A stretch of 64,000 nt of DNA, from positions 1,736,001-1,800,000 of the forward strand of contig AP017424.1 of the NCBI GenBank assembly GCA_002355495.1, written 5' to 3'. This document shows positions 44,972-53,807 of this stretch, piece after piece. Below the pieces are notes generated by a model. That model saw only the letters and a program-made list of their open reading frames with translations. It ran no database searches and had not been told where the DNA came from. Made by a program: the position numbers and the translations under genes. Numbering within the stretch: position 1 is the first letter of the stretch; each line of letters opens with the position of its first letter. This DNA comes from Streptomyces laurentii (lineage in GTDB: Bacteria > Actinomycetota > Actinomycetes > Streptomycetales > Streptomycetaceae).

Positions 44972-45562
44972 ATGTCGACCTCTGCCTCCGCGCATTCCTC
45001 CGCCGCGATAGACGCCACGAGCACCGAGGGCACGGTCATCGACCGCCTCGTCCGGGCGAACACGCACTACGCCGCCGACTTCGCCGACCCCGGAATGGAC
45101 GCGCGGCCGGTCCGCCGCGTCGCCGTGGTCGCCTGCATGGACGCCCGCCTCGACCTGCACGCCGCGCTCGGTCTGGAGCTCGGCGACTGTCACACCATCC
45201 GCAACGCGGGCGGTGTCGTCACCGACGACGTCATCCGCTCCCTCACCATCAGCCAGCGGGCGCTCGGCACCCGCAGCGTGATGCTGGTGCACCACACCAA
45301 CTGCGGCCTGGAGGACCTCACCGAGGACTTCCGGCACGAGATCGAGGACGAGGTCGGACAGCGTCCGGCGTGGGCGGTGGAGGCGTTCCGGGACGTCGAC
45401 CAGGACGTACGCCAGTCGATGAAGCGGGTGCGGACCTCCCCGTTCCTGCTGTACGCCGACGACGTGCGGGGCTTTGTCTTCGACGTGACGACGGGCCGGC
45501 TGCGCGAGATCGACCCCGCCGGGGCCGACACTCCGGCCGACACCGCCGACCCGGCCGCGTAA
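44972..45562 (+). CDS. Beta-class carbonic anhydrase
   Basis: A 196-residue cytoplasmic zinc enzyme that interconverts CO2 and bicarbonate. The zinc set is Cys55 (VVACMDARLD, with the Asp57-Arg59 dyad) and His108 and Cys111 (MLVHHTNCGLED). IRNAGGVVTDDVIRSL is the usual companion motif. This is the short actinobacterial type, with an acidic/Pro/Thr tail. ATG with GGAG; a longer frame upstream lacks similarity. It is divergent from the dcw operon, and a hairpin separates it from the MoxR operon. Confidence 0.93.
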   Translation: MSTSASAHSSAAIDATSTEGTVIDRLVRANTHYAADFADPGMDARPVRRVAVVACMDARLDLHAALGLELGDCHTIRNAGGVVTDDVIRSLTISQRALGTRSVMLVHHTNCGLEDLTEDFRHEIEDEVGQRPAWAVEAFRDVDQDVRQSMKRVRTSPFLLYADDVRGFVFDVTTGRLREIDPAGADTPADTADPAA

Positions 45563-45602
45563 CATCTCAAACCCCGGCAATTCACTCGCAGTTGTCCCAG
45601 TC

Positions 45603-45622
45603 GTGTCACGGGCGAGTGACAC
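45603..45622. promoter_or_regulatory. Operator-like inverted repeat with GACAC motifs before the MoxR operon
   Basis: GTGTCAC (45603-45609) faces GTGACAC (45616-45622); a further GTGACA occurs at 45635 and GTGACAC at 45651. GACAC is the core of WhiA/WhiB sites in Streptomyces, which suggests developmental control of the operon. This is an inference from motif density only. Confidence 0.35.
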
Positions 45623-45657
45623 GAACCGTTCCCGGTGACAACAATGCACGGTGACAC

Positions 45658-45679
45658 CCCCCGGCCTTCGTGCCGGGGG
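45658..45679 (+). terminator. Hairpin between carbonic anhydrase and MoxR genes
   Basis: CCCCCGGC (45658-45665) pairs with GCCGGGGG (45672-45679) over CTTCGT. It could end the carbonic anhydrase transcript or act in the leader of the MoxR operon. Confidence 0.6.
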
Positions 45680-45716
45680 CAGGTGTCTGTGCTGCGAAAG
45701 GGCCGAGGAGGGCCGG

Positions 45717-46778
45717 GTGACGACCTTTGACGATCGAGCGAGCCTCACGGATCTGACCACCACAGCGGAGCGGGTCCGCGGGTCGGTGGAAAGCGTGATC
45801 GAGGGCAAGCCCGAAGTCGTACGCCTCGCGCTGACGGTGCTGCTCGCCGAGGGACATCTCCTCATCGAGGACGTACCCGGCGTCGGCAAGACCATGCTGG
45901 CCAAGACCCTGGCGCGGTCCATCGACTGCTCGGTCCGCCGTATCCAGTTCACGCCGGACCTGCTGCCCTCGGACGTGACCGGGGTGTCGATCTACGACCA
46001 GCAGCGTCACGAGTTCGAGTTCAAGCCGGGCGCGATCTTCGCCCAGATCGTCATCGGCGACGAGATCAACCGGGCCTCCCCGAAGACCCAGTCCGCGCTC
46101 CTGGAGTCCATGGAGGAGCGCCAGGTCACGGTGGACGGCCAGACCTACGAGCTGCCCAGCCCCTTCATGGTGGTCGCCACCCAGAACCCGGTGGAGATGG
46201 AGGGCACCTATCCGCTGCCGGAGGCGCAGCGCGACCGTTTCATGGCGCGCGTCTCCATGGGCTACCCGAGCCCCGAGGCCGAGCTGAAGATGCTCGACAC
46301 GCACGGCGCGGTCTCGCCGCTGGACGACCTCCAGCCGGTCGCCCACGCCCACGACGTGCTCAAGCTGGTCGAGGCGGTGCGCGCCGTGCACGTCGCCGAG
46401 TCCGTACGGCGCTACGCGGTGAACCTGGTCGCCGCCACCCGCAGCCACCCCGACCTGCGGCTCGGCGCCTCGCCGCGGGCCACCCTGCATCTGCTGCGGG
46501 CCGCGAAGGCGTCCGCCGCGCTGGCCGGCCGGGAGTACGTGCTGCCCGACGACGTCCAGGCGCTGGCCGCCCCGGTGCTCGTCCACCGGCTGCTGCCCAC
46601 CGCGCAGGCCCAGCTGAACCGGCGTACCGCCGAACAGGTCGTCGACGAGATCCTCCAGGGCACCCCGGTCCCGGCCTCGGCCCCCGGACCGGCACCGCAC
46701 CCCGGCCGGCCCGGGGCCCCCGCGCAGAACGCCGGGCCGCTCTACGGCCGCGGTCTGCCCGACTCCCGGCGGCCGTGA
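45717..46778 (+). CDS. MoxR-family AAA+ ATPase
   Basis: A 353-residue AAA+ chaperone-like ATPase. Walker A PGVGKT is at residues 54-59, Walker B is in QIVIGDEINRA, sensor 1 in VVATQNPVEMEGTYPLPEAQ, and the arginine finger in the following DRFMARV. MoxR proteins work with DUF58/VWA partners to mature or activate other proteins. A Pro/Ala/Gly-rich tail of about 40 residues is not part of the fold. GTG start with GAGGAG. Its stop overlaps the DUF58 start, so the two are coupled. Confidence 0.95.
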   Translation: MTTFDDRASLTDLTTTAERVRGSVESVIEGKPEVVRLALTVLLAEGHLLIEDVPGVGKTMLAKTLARSIDCSVRRIQFTPDLLPSDVTGVSIYDQQRHEFEFKPGAIFAQIVIGDEINRASPKTQSALLESMEERQVTVDGQTYELPSPFMVVATQNPVEMEGTYPLPEAQRDRFMARVSMGYPSPEAELKMLDTHGAVSPLDDLQPVAHAHDVLKLVEAVRAVHVAESVRRYAVNLVAATRSHPDLRLGASPRATLHLLRAAKASAALAGREYVLPDDVQALAAPVLVHRLLPTAQAQLNRRTAEQVVDEILQGTPVPASAPGPAPHPGRPGAPAQNAGPLYGRGLPDSRRP

Positions 46779-48136
46779 TGAACGCCGCCGCCCCCCGGGA
46801 CCACGCGGCGGACGGCGAGGACGGCGGACGGGGCGGCCTGCGGGCCGCCCTGGCCGGTCTCACCACCCGCGGCCGGTCCTTCCTGGCCGCCGGGATCGCC
46901 GCCGCCGGCTGCGCGTACGTCCTCGGCCAGGCCGACCTGCTGCGCGTCGGCTTACTGCTCGCCGTCCTGCCGCTGATCTGCGTCGTCGCCGCGCACCGCA
47001 CCCGCTACCGGGTCGCGGGCAGCCGCCGGCTCGCCCCGCAGCGGGTCGAGACCGGCTCCGAGGCCCGGGTCCACCTGCGGGTCGACAACGTGTCGCGGGT
47101 GCCCACCGGCCTGCTCATGCTCCAGGACCACGTGCCGTACATGCTGGGCCCGCGCCCCCGCTTCGTCCTCGACCGGGTCGAGGCCGGCGGCCGCCGCGAG
47201 GTCTCCTACCGGGTCCGTTCCGACCTGCGCGGACGTTTCCCGCTCGGCCCGCTCCAGCTGCGCCTGGGCGACCCCTTCGGGATGTGCGAGCTGACCCGTT
47301 CCTTCAGCGCGTACGACACCCTCACCGTCATCCCGCGCACCGAACCGCTGCCGCCGGTCACGCTCGGCGGCGAGGCCGGCGGCTACGGCGAGGGCCGGCA
47401 GCGCTCCCTCGCGCTGGCCGGCGACGACGACATCATTCCGCGCGCCTACCGGCACGGCGACGACCTGCGCCGGGTCCACTGGCGCTCCACCGCCCGCTAC
47501 GGCGAGCTGATGGTGCGCCGCGAGGAGCAGCCGCAGCGGGCCCGCTGCACGGTGCTGCTCGACACCCGGGAGCTCGCCTACGAGGGCGGCGGCCCCGACT
47601 CGGCCTTCGAGTGGGCGGTGTCCGGCGCCGCGTCCGTCCTCACGCACCTCCTGGAGCGCGGGTACGCGGTCCGGCTGCTCACCGACACCGGCAGCAGCGT
47701 GCCCGGCGAGGGCTCGGAGGGCTTCGCGGGCTCCGGCCAGGATCAAGCGGAGGCAGCGGGGCTGCTCATGGACACCCTCGCGGTCGTCGACCACTCCGAC
47801 GGGGCCGGCCTGTCGCGCGCGTTCGACGTGCTGCGCGGCGGGCACGAGGGCCTGCTCGTGGCCTTCTTCGGCGACCTCGACGAGGAGCAGACGGCGCTGA
47901 CCGCCCGGATGCGGCAGCGGCGCGGCGCCGCCGTCGCCTTCGTCCTGGACTCCGGCACCTGGCTGACCGGCGGCGCCGTCGCCGGGGCCGTGGAGGACCG
48001 GGTGCGCCGGCTGCGGGAAGCCGGCTGGCAGGCGTTCGCGGTGTCCCCCGGCGACCGGCTCGCCGAACTGTGGCAGCTCGCCGGCGGGACGCCCACCCAG
48101 GCCCCCGCGGCCGACACGTACGGAGGCTGGTCATGA
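46778..48136 (+). CDS. DUF58 protein (VWA-like MoxR partner)
   Basis: A 452-residue protein. Two hydrophobic stretches near residues 35-70 anchor it (FLAAGIAAAGCAYVLG, LLRVGLLLAVLPLICVVAA). A beta-sandwich part follows, then the DUF58 core GDDDIIPRAYRHGDDLRRVHWRSTAR with its conserved RxYxxGDxxRxIHW pattern, and a von-Willebrand-like end (CTVLLDTRE). With MoxR and the transglutaminase it forms a three-gene set common in actinobacteria whose substrate is unknown. ATG shares a base with the MoxR stop (TGATG); a GTG one codon earlier is possible. Confidence 0.92.
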   Translation: MNAAAPRDHAADGEDGGRGGLRAALAGLTTRGRSFLAAGIAAAGCAYVLGQADLLRVGLLLAVLPLICVVAAHRTRYRVAGSRRLAPQRVETGSEARVHLRVDNVSRVPTGLLMLQDHVPYMLGPRPRFVLDRVEAGGRREVSYRVRSDLRGRFPLGPLQLRLGDPFGMCELTRSFSAYDTLTVIPRTEPLPPVTLGGEAGGYGEGRQRSLALAGDDDIIPRAYRHGDDLRRVHWRSTARYGELMVRREEQPQRARCTVLLDTRELAYEGGGPDSAFEWAVSGAASVLTHLLERGYAVRLLTDTGSSVPGEGSEGFAGSGQDQAEAAGLLMDTLAVVDHSDGAGLSRAFDVLRGGHEGLLVAFFGDLDEEQTALTARMRQRRGAAVAFVLDSGTWLTGGAVAGAVEDRVRRLREAGWQAFAVSPGDRLAELWQLAGGTPTQAPAADTYGGWS

Positions 48137-50496
48137 GCGGGCGCGGACGGCTGACGCTCGCGGCGTACGGGGCCACGCTGGCCGCGTCCGCCGCGCTGCT
48201 GCCGCTGGTGAAGCCGGCGACCTGGATCTTCACGGCGGCCTTCGTGGTGGGCCTGCAGAGCCTGGTGGGCACCCTGACCCGGCGGGTGCCGCTGGCCCGG
48301 CCGCTGACCATCGGCGCGCAGGTCCTGGTGACCCTCCTGGCGCTGACGCCGGTCTTCGCCCGGTCGGAGGCCCTCCTCGGCCTCCTTCCCGGCCCGGACG
48401 CCTTCGCCGCCTTCGCGACGCTCTTCGAGGAGGGCGTGAACGACGTCGGGACGTACGCGCCGCCCGCGCCCAGCACCGCCGGCATCCGGCTGCTGCTGGT
48501 CACCGGCGTCGCGGTGATCGGCCTGCTGGTGGACACGCTGGCGGTGACGTTCCGTGGCGCGGCCCCGGCCGGGCTGCCGCTGCTCGCGCTGTACTCGGTG
48601 GCCGCCGGCCTGTCCGGCGGCGGCGCGGGCTGGCTGTTCTTCCTGCCGGCCGCGGCCGGCTATCTGGTGCTGCTCCTGACCGAGGGCCGGGACCGGCTCT
48701 CGCGCTGGGGCCGGGTCTTCGGCGGCGCTCACCGCTCCGGCCGGCCCGGCTCCGCGCCTGGCGACGGCGGCTCGGCGTCCGCCCCGGTCCGCACCGGGCG
48801 GCGGATCGGCGCGGTCGCGCTCGGGGTCGCGCTCGTCGTACCGCTGGCGCTGCCCAATCTGAGCGGCGGATTCCTCGGCGGCCCCGGGAACGGCCCGGGC
48901 GCCGGCAACGGCAAGGGCGGCACGATCTCGGCGGTGAACCCGCTGGTCTCGCTGCAGAACAACCTGCGTCAGCCGGAGGACCGCGAGGTGCTCCGCTACC
49001 GGACGAACGCCGTCGACACCAGCGGCCTCTACCTGCGGCTCGTCGCCCTCGACCAGTTCGACGGCACCTCCTGGAAGTCCTCCGTACGCCCCGTACAGGA
49101 CCTGCCCGAGTCGCTGCCCCGGCCCGCCGGGCTCTCCCAGGGGGTCGACACCGGGGAGATCACCACCAACCTGGTGGCCTCCACGGCGTACGAGCAGAAG
49201 TGGCTGCCGATGCCGTTCCCGGCGTCCCGGGTGTCCATCGGCGGCAGCTGGCGGTACGAGCCGACCGGCCGGATGCTCGTCGGCGACAACGGGCAGACCA
49301 CCCGGGGCGCCCGCTACATGGTCGGCAGCCTGGACGTGCGGCCCACCGCCGAACAGCTGGCGGCGGCCCCGCCCGCCCCGGAGGCGCTGCGCCGCGAGTA
49401 CACGCGCGTACCGGCCTCGCTGCCCGCCGACGTGCGGGAGACCGCCCGTCAGGTCACCCGGGGGGCGGGCGACGACTACGAGCGGGCCGTGAAGCTCCAG
49501 GACTGGTTCACCCGGGACGGCGGCTTCCGGTACGACGTCACCGTCGAGTCCGGCACGGGCGTACAGGCGATCTCCCGCTTCCTGCAGGACAAGGAGGGCT
49601 TCTGCGTCCACTTCTCCTTCTCGATGGCGGCGATGGCCCGCACCCTGGGCATCCCGGCCCGGGTCGCCGTCGGCTTCATGCCGGGCACCCCGCAGCCGGA
49701 CGGCGCGGTCTCGGTCGGCATCCGGGACGCGCACGCGTGGCCCGAGCTGTACTTCGAGGGGGTCGGCTGGACCCGCTTCGAGCCGACGCCGTCGCGCGGC
49801 TCCACGCCCTCGTACACCCGGGAGCAGACCCCGAGCGGCGGTGCGACCCCCTCGGCACAGCCCACGGCCGGCGCGTCGAACGAGCCCTCGGCGGCGCCGA
49901 GCGCCTCGGCGAGCTGCTCGGCGCAGGAGAAGCGCCTCGGCGGCTGCGGGCCGGACCAGGCGGCGGGCGCCGCGGCCTCGGACGACGACGGCCTGCCGAC
50001 GTCCCGGATCGTGTGGCTGTCTTTGGTGCTCCTGCTGGTGCTCCTCCTGCCGCTGCTGCCGCTGCTGTGGCGGGCCCGGATCCGGGCCCGGCGGCTCGGC
50101 CCGGCGGGCGGGGTGCTCACGGTGTGGCGCGAGATCAACGACACGGCCTGGGACTACGGGGTCACGCAGGACGAGTCGCGGACGCCGCGCGCGACGGCCG
50201 AGCGGCTGGTGCGCCTGGGTGAGCTGGAGCTGGACGCGGCGGAGGCGGTGCACCGGGTGGCGGGGGCGGTCGAGGAGGCCCTCTACGCCCCGCGGCCCCG
50301 GCCCGCGGAGGGCCTGCCGGCCGAGGCGCGGATCATCCGGCACGGCTTCCACCGGGCGGCGTCCCGGCGGATCCGGCTGCGAGCGGTGCTGGCGCCGCGT
50401 TCGGCGGTCCGGGTGGTGTGGGCGGTCCAGGAGCGGCTCGCGGCCCTGCGGGCGGCCGTACCGCCGCTGCGGCTGCCGCTCCGCAAGGCGTCCTGA
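48133..50496 (+). CDS. TgpA-like membrane transglutaminase-domain protein
   Basis: A 787-residue protein with six or so N-terminal helices (to about 250), an outer transglutaminase domain, then a last helix (LSLVLLLVLLLPLLPLLW) and a cytoplasmic DUF4129-like tail. The Cys-His pair is Cys491 in DKEGFCVHFSFSMAAMAR and His534 in RDAHAWPELYFEG, so it should cleave or cross-link peptides outside the cell. A Ser/Thr/Pro/Ala-rich linker sits before the last helix. ATG overlaps the DUF58 stop (ATGA). It is the last gene of the MoxR-DUF58-TgpA operon, ended by a strong terminator. Confidence 0.93.
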   Translation: MSGRGRLTLAAYGATLAASAALLPLVKPATWIFTAAFVVGLQSLVGTLTRRVPLARPLTIGAQVLVTLLALTPVFARSEALLGLLPGPDAFAAFATLFEEGVNDVGTYAPPAPSTAGIRLLLVTGVAVIGLLVDTLAVTFRGAAPAGLPLLALYSVAAGLSGGGAGWLFFLPAAAGYLVLLLTEGRDRLSRWGRVFGGAHRSGRPGSAPGDGGSASAPVRTGRRIGAVALGVALVVPLALPNLSGGFLGGPGNGPGAGNGKGGTISAVNPLVSLQNNLRQPEDREVLRYRTNAVDTSGLYLRLVALDQFDGTSWKSSVRPVQDLPESLPRPAGLSQGVDTGEITTNLVASTAYEQKWLPMPFPASRVSIGGSWRYEPTGRMLVGDNGQTTRGARYMVGSLDVRPTAEQLAAAPPAPEALRREYTRVPASLPADVRETARQVTRGAGDDYERAVKLQDWFTRDGGFRYDVTVESGTGVQAISRFLQDKEGFCVHFSFSMAAMARTLGIPARVAVGFMPGTPQPDGAVSVGIRDAHAWPELYFEGVGWTRFEPTPSRGSTPSYTREQTPSGGATPSAQPTAGASNEPSAAPSASASCSAQEKRLGGCGPDQAAGAAASDDDGLPTSRIVWLSLVLLLVLLLPLLPLLWRARIRARRLGPAGGVLTVWREINDTAWDYGVTQDESRTPRATAERLVRLGELELDAAEAVHRVAGAVEEALYAPRPRPAEGLPAEARIIRHGFHRAASRRIRLRAVLAPRSAVRVVWAVQERLAALRAAVPPLRLPLRKAS

Positions 50497-50550
50497 CGGG
50501 GCCGTCCGGTCTCCGGGCGGCCCTGTCAGGACCGTCCGGTCTCCGGACGT

Positions 50551-50585
50551 GAGGAAGGCCCGCACCGGGGGTGCGGGCCTTCCTC
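50551..50585. terminator. Strong bidirectional terminator
   Basis: GAGGAAGGCCCGCACC (50551-50566) pairs perfectly with its complement at 50570-50585 over GGG. It lies between the convergent transglutaminase and DUF3040 genes. Confidence 0.88.
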
Positions 50586-50642
50586 AGGTCCTGGGTCGTG
50601 TCCGACGCTCGGGTCGTGTCCGGCGGGGCCGGGAAGACCGCG

Positions 50643-51050
50643 TCAGTGGTGACCGCCCTGCTGTTCGTCGCGGCGGCGCTGCCACCGGTCCTCGATCCGG
50701 GTCATCATCGTGCGGCGCTGCCGGGTCTGCCGGCCCGCGCCGACGCCGCCTCGCGGCGGCTGCTGCTCGCCCGGCTTCGGCGCCTTGCGCCAGCCGGTGA
50801 CGGCCAGCACCGCGCAGCCCAGCATGACGAGGAAGCCCACCACGCTGATGATCCAGTAATCGGGGGCGATCATGCCGGCCATGAGGAGCGCGATACCCAC
50901 CAGGAAGCCGGCGACTGCCTGGTACACCCGTCGCCGGGTGTACGTGCGCAGCCCGCTTCCCTCAAGCGCTGTCGCGAACTTGGGATCTTCGGCGTACAGC
51001 GCTCGCTCCATCTGCTCGAGCATGCGCTGCTCGTGCTCCGAGAGCGGCAC
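50643..51050 (-). CDS. DUF3040 small membrane protein
   Basis: A 135-residue protein of the actinobacterial DUF3040 family. The start PLSEHEQRMLEQMERALYAEDPKFAT is diagnostic. Two helices follow (YQAVAGFLVGIALLMAGMIA and YWIISVVGFLVMLGCAVLAVTGW), then a basic, Gln/Arg-rich cytoplasmic tail. Function is unknown; it is usually found near the dcw cluster. GTG with AGGAGGA before it. Confidence 0.92.
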   Translation of the reverse strand: MPLSEHEQRMLEQMERALYAEDPKFATALEGSGLRTYTRRRVYQAVAGFLVGIALLMAGMIAPDYWIISVVGFLVMLGCAVLAVTGWRKAPKPGEQQPPRGGVGAGRQTRQRRTMMTRIEDRWQRRRDEQQGGHH

Positions 51051-51462
51051 GGGGTCCTCCTAGTCGTCGGTCGCGGGGGCGACCGGTTTGCGGCCCTTTC
51101 AGGATAGGCAGGGAATCGCCCCCGTGAAACCCGCCCTCAAAGCCAAATCGCTCATCCGGGCCGCCATGCGAACCGGGTGGTTGGGGGTAGATTCCCCGGC
51201 CCCCTGTCCGTCATGCCGGATGGTGCTCCCTCGATCATACGGGGACCGCTCCCCGTATGGACGGCCCGCGGCGTACTCCGTCCGCCGCCGCGCCGCTGCT
51301 CAGCGGGGACACCCGCGTCCGAGGGGCCGGACACGGGGCACCGCCGGGCGGGTGGCCCCGGATCCGCGGCCTCGGGGATCCGGCGCCGGGCGGGGCCGGG
51401 CCCGGCTTCAGGCCTGCCTCGGAACCGCCTCAAGCCCGCTTCAGGCCCGCCTCAAGCCCGCT
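51051..51462. other. Intergenic region upstream of DUF3040
   Basis: About 410 bases. It must hold the DUF3040 promoter (AT-richer part 51095-51200), a hairpin at 51236 and a repeat cluster near 51420. A frame from GTG 51124 (KPALKAKSLIRAAMRTGWLG) is open but has poor codon use and no ribosome site, and I do not call it. Confidence 0.4.
51236..51259 (-). terminator. Hairpin after the methyltransferase gene
   Basis: CATACGGGGA (51236-51245) pairs perfectly with TCCCCGTATG (51250-51259) over CCGC. It is about 200 bases beyond the stop at 51463, so its link to that gene is uncertain. Confidence 0.55.
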
Positions 51463-51469
51463 TCAGGCC
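51426..51469. repeat. Two identical 22-base tandem repeats across a stop codon
   Basis: The unit, beginning CGCCTCAAGCCCGCTTCAGG, occurs at 51426-51447 and 51448-51469; the second copy includes the methyltransferase stop codon. Related fragments (GGCTTCAGGCCTGCCTC) lie just before. Confidence 0.7.
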
Positions 51470-52251
51470 TGCTTCTCGCCGAGGACGTGCAGCTGCGAGG
51501 CGACCGCGTGGAAGGACGGCAGCTCGGCCGCCGCGGCCTCCAGGCGCATCAGGGCCTCGGCGGCGCCGGGCTCGGTGTCGACGAGGACGCCCGGCACCAG
51601 GTCGGCGAAGACCCGGACGCCGTGCACGGAGCCCACGTCGAGTCCGGCGCCGGCGGCGAGGCCGGAGAGCTGCTCGGCGGTGAACCGCCGGGGCACCGGG
51701 TCGCCCTCGCCCCAGCGGCCGGCCGGGTCGCCGAGCGCGTGCCGGGCCTCGGTGAAGTGACCGGCGAGGGCGCGGGCCAGCACGGCGCCGCCGAGCCCGG
51801 CGGCGAGCAGGCTGAGGCTGCCCCCGGGCCGCAGCGCGGCGGCGGCGTTCCGGACGCCCTCGGCCGGGTCGTCCACGTACTCCAGGACGCCATGGCACAG
51901 GACGATGTCGAAGCCCTCCCGGTCGACGACGTCGAACAGGCCTCGGATGTCCCCCTGGACTCCCCGCACCCGGTCGGCGACGCCGGCCTCGGCGGCGCGC
52001 CGGCCCAGCGCGAAGAGCGCGTTCGGGCTGGGGTCGACGACGGTCACCCGGTGGCCGAGGCGGGCCGCCGGAACCGCGAAGTTGCCCGAGCCGCCGCCCG
52101 TGTCGAGGACATCGAGGCTGTCCTTCCCGGTGGCCTTGACCCGGCGGTCGAGAGCGTCCTTCAGGACGTCCCAGACGACGGCGGTGCGCAGGGAGGCGCG
52201 CGACGGGCGCGCGGTCGTCTCTCGGCCGGAGACAGCGGAAGGGTCCGACAC
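51463..52251 (-). CDS. Class I SAM-dependent methyltransferase
   Basis: A 262-residue protein. Motif I is LDVLDTGGGSGNFAVPAARLG (Gly-rich SAM loop), with an acidic end of strand 2 at VVDPSP, motif II near GDIRGLF, and FDIVLCHGVLEYVDDP as motif III, a pattern like the CmoA/UbiE type. The start RPSRASLRTAVVWDVLKDALDRR is typical of a conserved streptomycete protein next to the dcw region. Substrate unknown. I chose GTG 52249-52251 with GAGGAG before it rather than the GTG 13 codons upstream. Confidence 0.88.
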   Translation of the reverse strand: MSDPSAVSGRETTARPSRASLRTAVVWDVLKDALDRRVKATGKDSLDVLDTGGGSGNFAVPAARLGHRVTVVDPSPNALFALGRRAAEAGVADRVRGVQGDIRGLFDVVDREGFDIVLCHGVLEYVDDPAEGVRNAAAALRPGGSLSLLAAGLGGAVLARALAGHFTEARHALGDPAGRWGEGDPVPRRFTAEQLSGLAAGAGLDVGSVHGVRVFADLVPGVLVDTEPGAAEALMRLEAAAAELPSFHAVASQLHVLGEKQA

Positions 52252-52317
52252 GACTGTTGGCTCCTCGGTGACGGGTACGAACGCCCCCACCCTATGGCCT
52301 CGGCCTGTCTCTCCAGG

Positions 52318-52851
52318 TCATCCCCCGTCCCCCTCCCCCAGCGCCGTCTGGCGGGGCAGGAGCGGCCGGAGGACGAGCAGCCGTTCGACGATCCGGAGAA
52401 AGAGGGCGGCGTCCCGGAGGAGGTCGTCGGCGTCCCGCCGGGTGGCCGCCCCGGGGATCCCGGCCTCGGCACGGGCCCGGCGGTCGGCGCCGGAGGCGAA
52501 CAGGGCGCTCCATTCGGTCAGTTCGGGTGCTATCTCGGGCAGCACCGACCACGCGCTGCGGATCCGGGCCCGCCGGCGCGCGTCCCGCTCGGGCCGGCCG
52601 CGCGCGGCGAGCACGGCGGCGGCGGTGCGCAGGGCGGCGAGGTGGGCGGTGGCGTACCGCTCGTTGGGTACGTCGAGCGCGGCGGCCTCGTCCAGTCCGG
52701 CCCGGGCCTTGGCGAGCAGGTCCAGGGCGGCGGGCGGCGCCGAGGTGCGGCGCGGCACGGGGTGGATGTCGGACGCGGGTCCGGTACGGGCGGGGGCAGG
52801 GCGACTTCCGGTACGGCGCCGGGACGCGGCGGCGGCGAACTGGCCGGCCAT
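52318..52851 (-). CDS. SAV_6107-type HEPN domain protein
   Basis: A 177-residue, mostly helical protein (LDLLAKARAGLDEAAALDVPNERYATAHLAALRTAAAVLAARGRP), which fits the HEPN-like family named after S. avermitilis SAV_6107. HEPN proteins are often RNases with an RxxxxH motif; I see no clear such motif here, so nuclease activity is doubtful. The N-terminal 40 residues are disordered. ATG chosen because of AGGAGG 7 bases before it. It lies between two methyltransferase genes on the same strand. Confidence 0.85.
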   Translation of the reverse strand: MAGQFAAAASRRRTGSRPAPARTGPASDIHPVPRRTSAPPAALDLLAKARAGLDEAAALDVPNERYATAHLAALRTAAAVLAARGRPERDARRRARIRSAWSVLPEIAPELTEWSALFASGADRRARAEAGIPGAATRRDADDLLRDAALFLRIVERLLVLRPLLPRQTALGEGDGG

Positions 52852-52939
52852 GACGAGCCTCCTGTCGTCGAATGACGGCACAAGTGCCGTATGTCCCCAT
52901 CCTGCCCGCCGCCACTGACAATCACGCTGACCTGCGCGT

Positions 52940-53673
52940 TCACATCCCGGGCGCGGAGGATTCGGGGGCCGTCCAGGTCATGGCGAGGGCGAAGCCGAGG
53001 TCGTCGAAGCGGGCGCCGGGGAAGACGGAGCCGTAGAGGGCGCGGAACGCGGCGCGGGACAGGTAGCGGTCGCTCAGCAGATGGTCCAGCCAGGGGCGGC
53101 TGCGCCAGAAGCGGAGCTGGAACCAGGCGTCGCGCGGACCGAGGCGGCACAGCTCGCGGGGAAGTTCCAGAGGGCGGGCCAGGTGTACGCGCGGCGGGGC
53201 GGGGTCGGGTAGCGATCGCAGACGTTGTCGACGAGGGCGATGGTGCCGCCGGGGCGGGCGAGACGCTTGAGGTGTTCCAGGCCCGCGCGGCAGTCGTCCA
53301 GGTGATGGAGCGTCGTGTGGCTGTAGACAAGGTCGAAGCCGTCGGCGTCCGCCAGGCCGAAGAGGTCCTGGGCAAGGTAGCGCACCCGGGGGTGGGCCCG
53401 GGTCGCTTCGGCGAGGGCGATCAGAGGGCGGCTCAGATCCACGCCGACGACCTCCTCGTAGCGGTCCGCCAGGGCGAGTGCCGCGTGTCCGGATCCGCAG
53501 CCGGCGTCCAGGGCGCGGCCGCCTCCCGGGTCGAGGCCGAGCAGCCAGGAGGTGTTGCGGCCGGGGAGCAGGGTCACGAAGCGGTCGTAGTCGCGGGCGA
53601 AGCGGTCGAAGGAGCGGGGATCGGCGGAATCGACGGAACCTGCGGAATCCACGGGGCCGGCTGACGGATGCAT
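52940..53673 (-). pseudogene. Class I SAM methyltransferase gene with an apparent -1 frameshift
   Basis: From ATG 53673 the frame reads FDRFARDYDRFVTLLPGRN, the SAM loop ALDAGCGSGHAALALAD, VVGVDLSRPLIALAEA, and DLVYSHTTLHHLDDC, then WPALWNFP. There the frame fails and stops at 53074. The natural end (DAWFQLRFWRSRPWLDHLLS, RYLSRAAFRALYGSVFPGAR, LGFALAMTWTAPE) is in another frame and stops at 52940. One extra G in the plus-strand run 53158-53161 gives NFPRELCRLGPRDAWFQ and a normal protein of 244 residues. Broken as written, probably by a base-calling loss. Confidence 0.88.
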
Positions 53674-53766
53674 GTCTCGTTCCTAGCGGGCCAACTCGCG
53701 CTCCGGCAACGGGAGAAGGCGCTGCCGCCGGGTGGTTTTGCGCGGGGGTGATCTCCGGGGTAGTTT

Positions 53767-53795
53767 TTGCACTGACTGGTCAGTTCAAAAGAATT
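53767..53795 (+). promoter_or_regulatory. Promoter and TetR operator of the ATPase-YhgE-TetR operon
   Basis: A -35-like TTGCAC (53767-53772) and, 17 bases on, AGAATT (53790-53795). Overlapping them is ACTGAC-TG-GTCAGT (53771-53784), a perfect 6+2+6 inverted repeat of the TetR type. Because the operon ends with a TetR gene, that protein probably binds here and represses its own operon. Confidence 0.65.
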
Positions 53796-53807
53796 TCAGG
53801 GGGGATC

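Noticed and set aside
51124..51300. A small plus-strand gene from GTG 51124
   Set aside because: No ribosome site, poor third positions and no stop in a sensible place.
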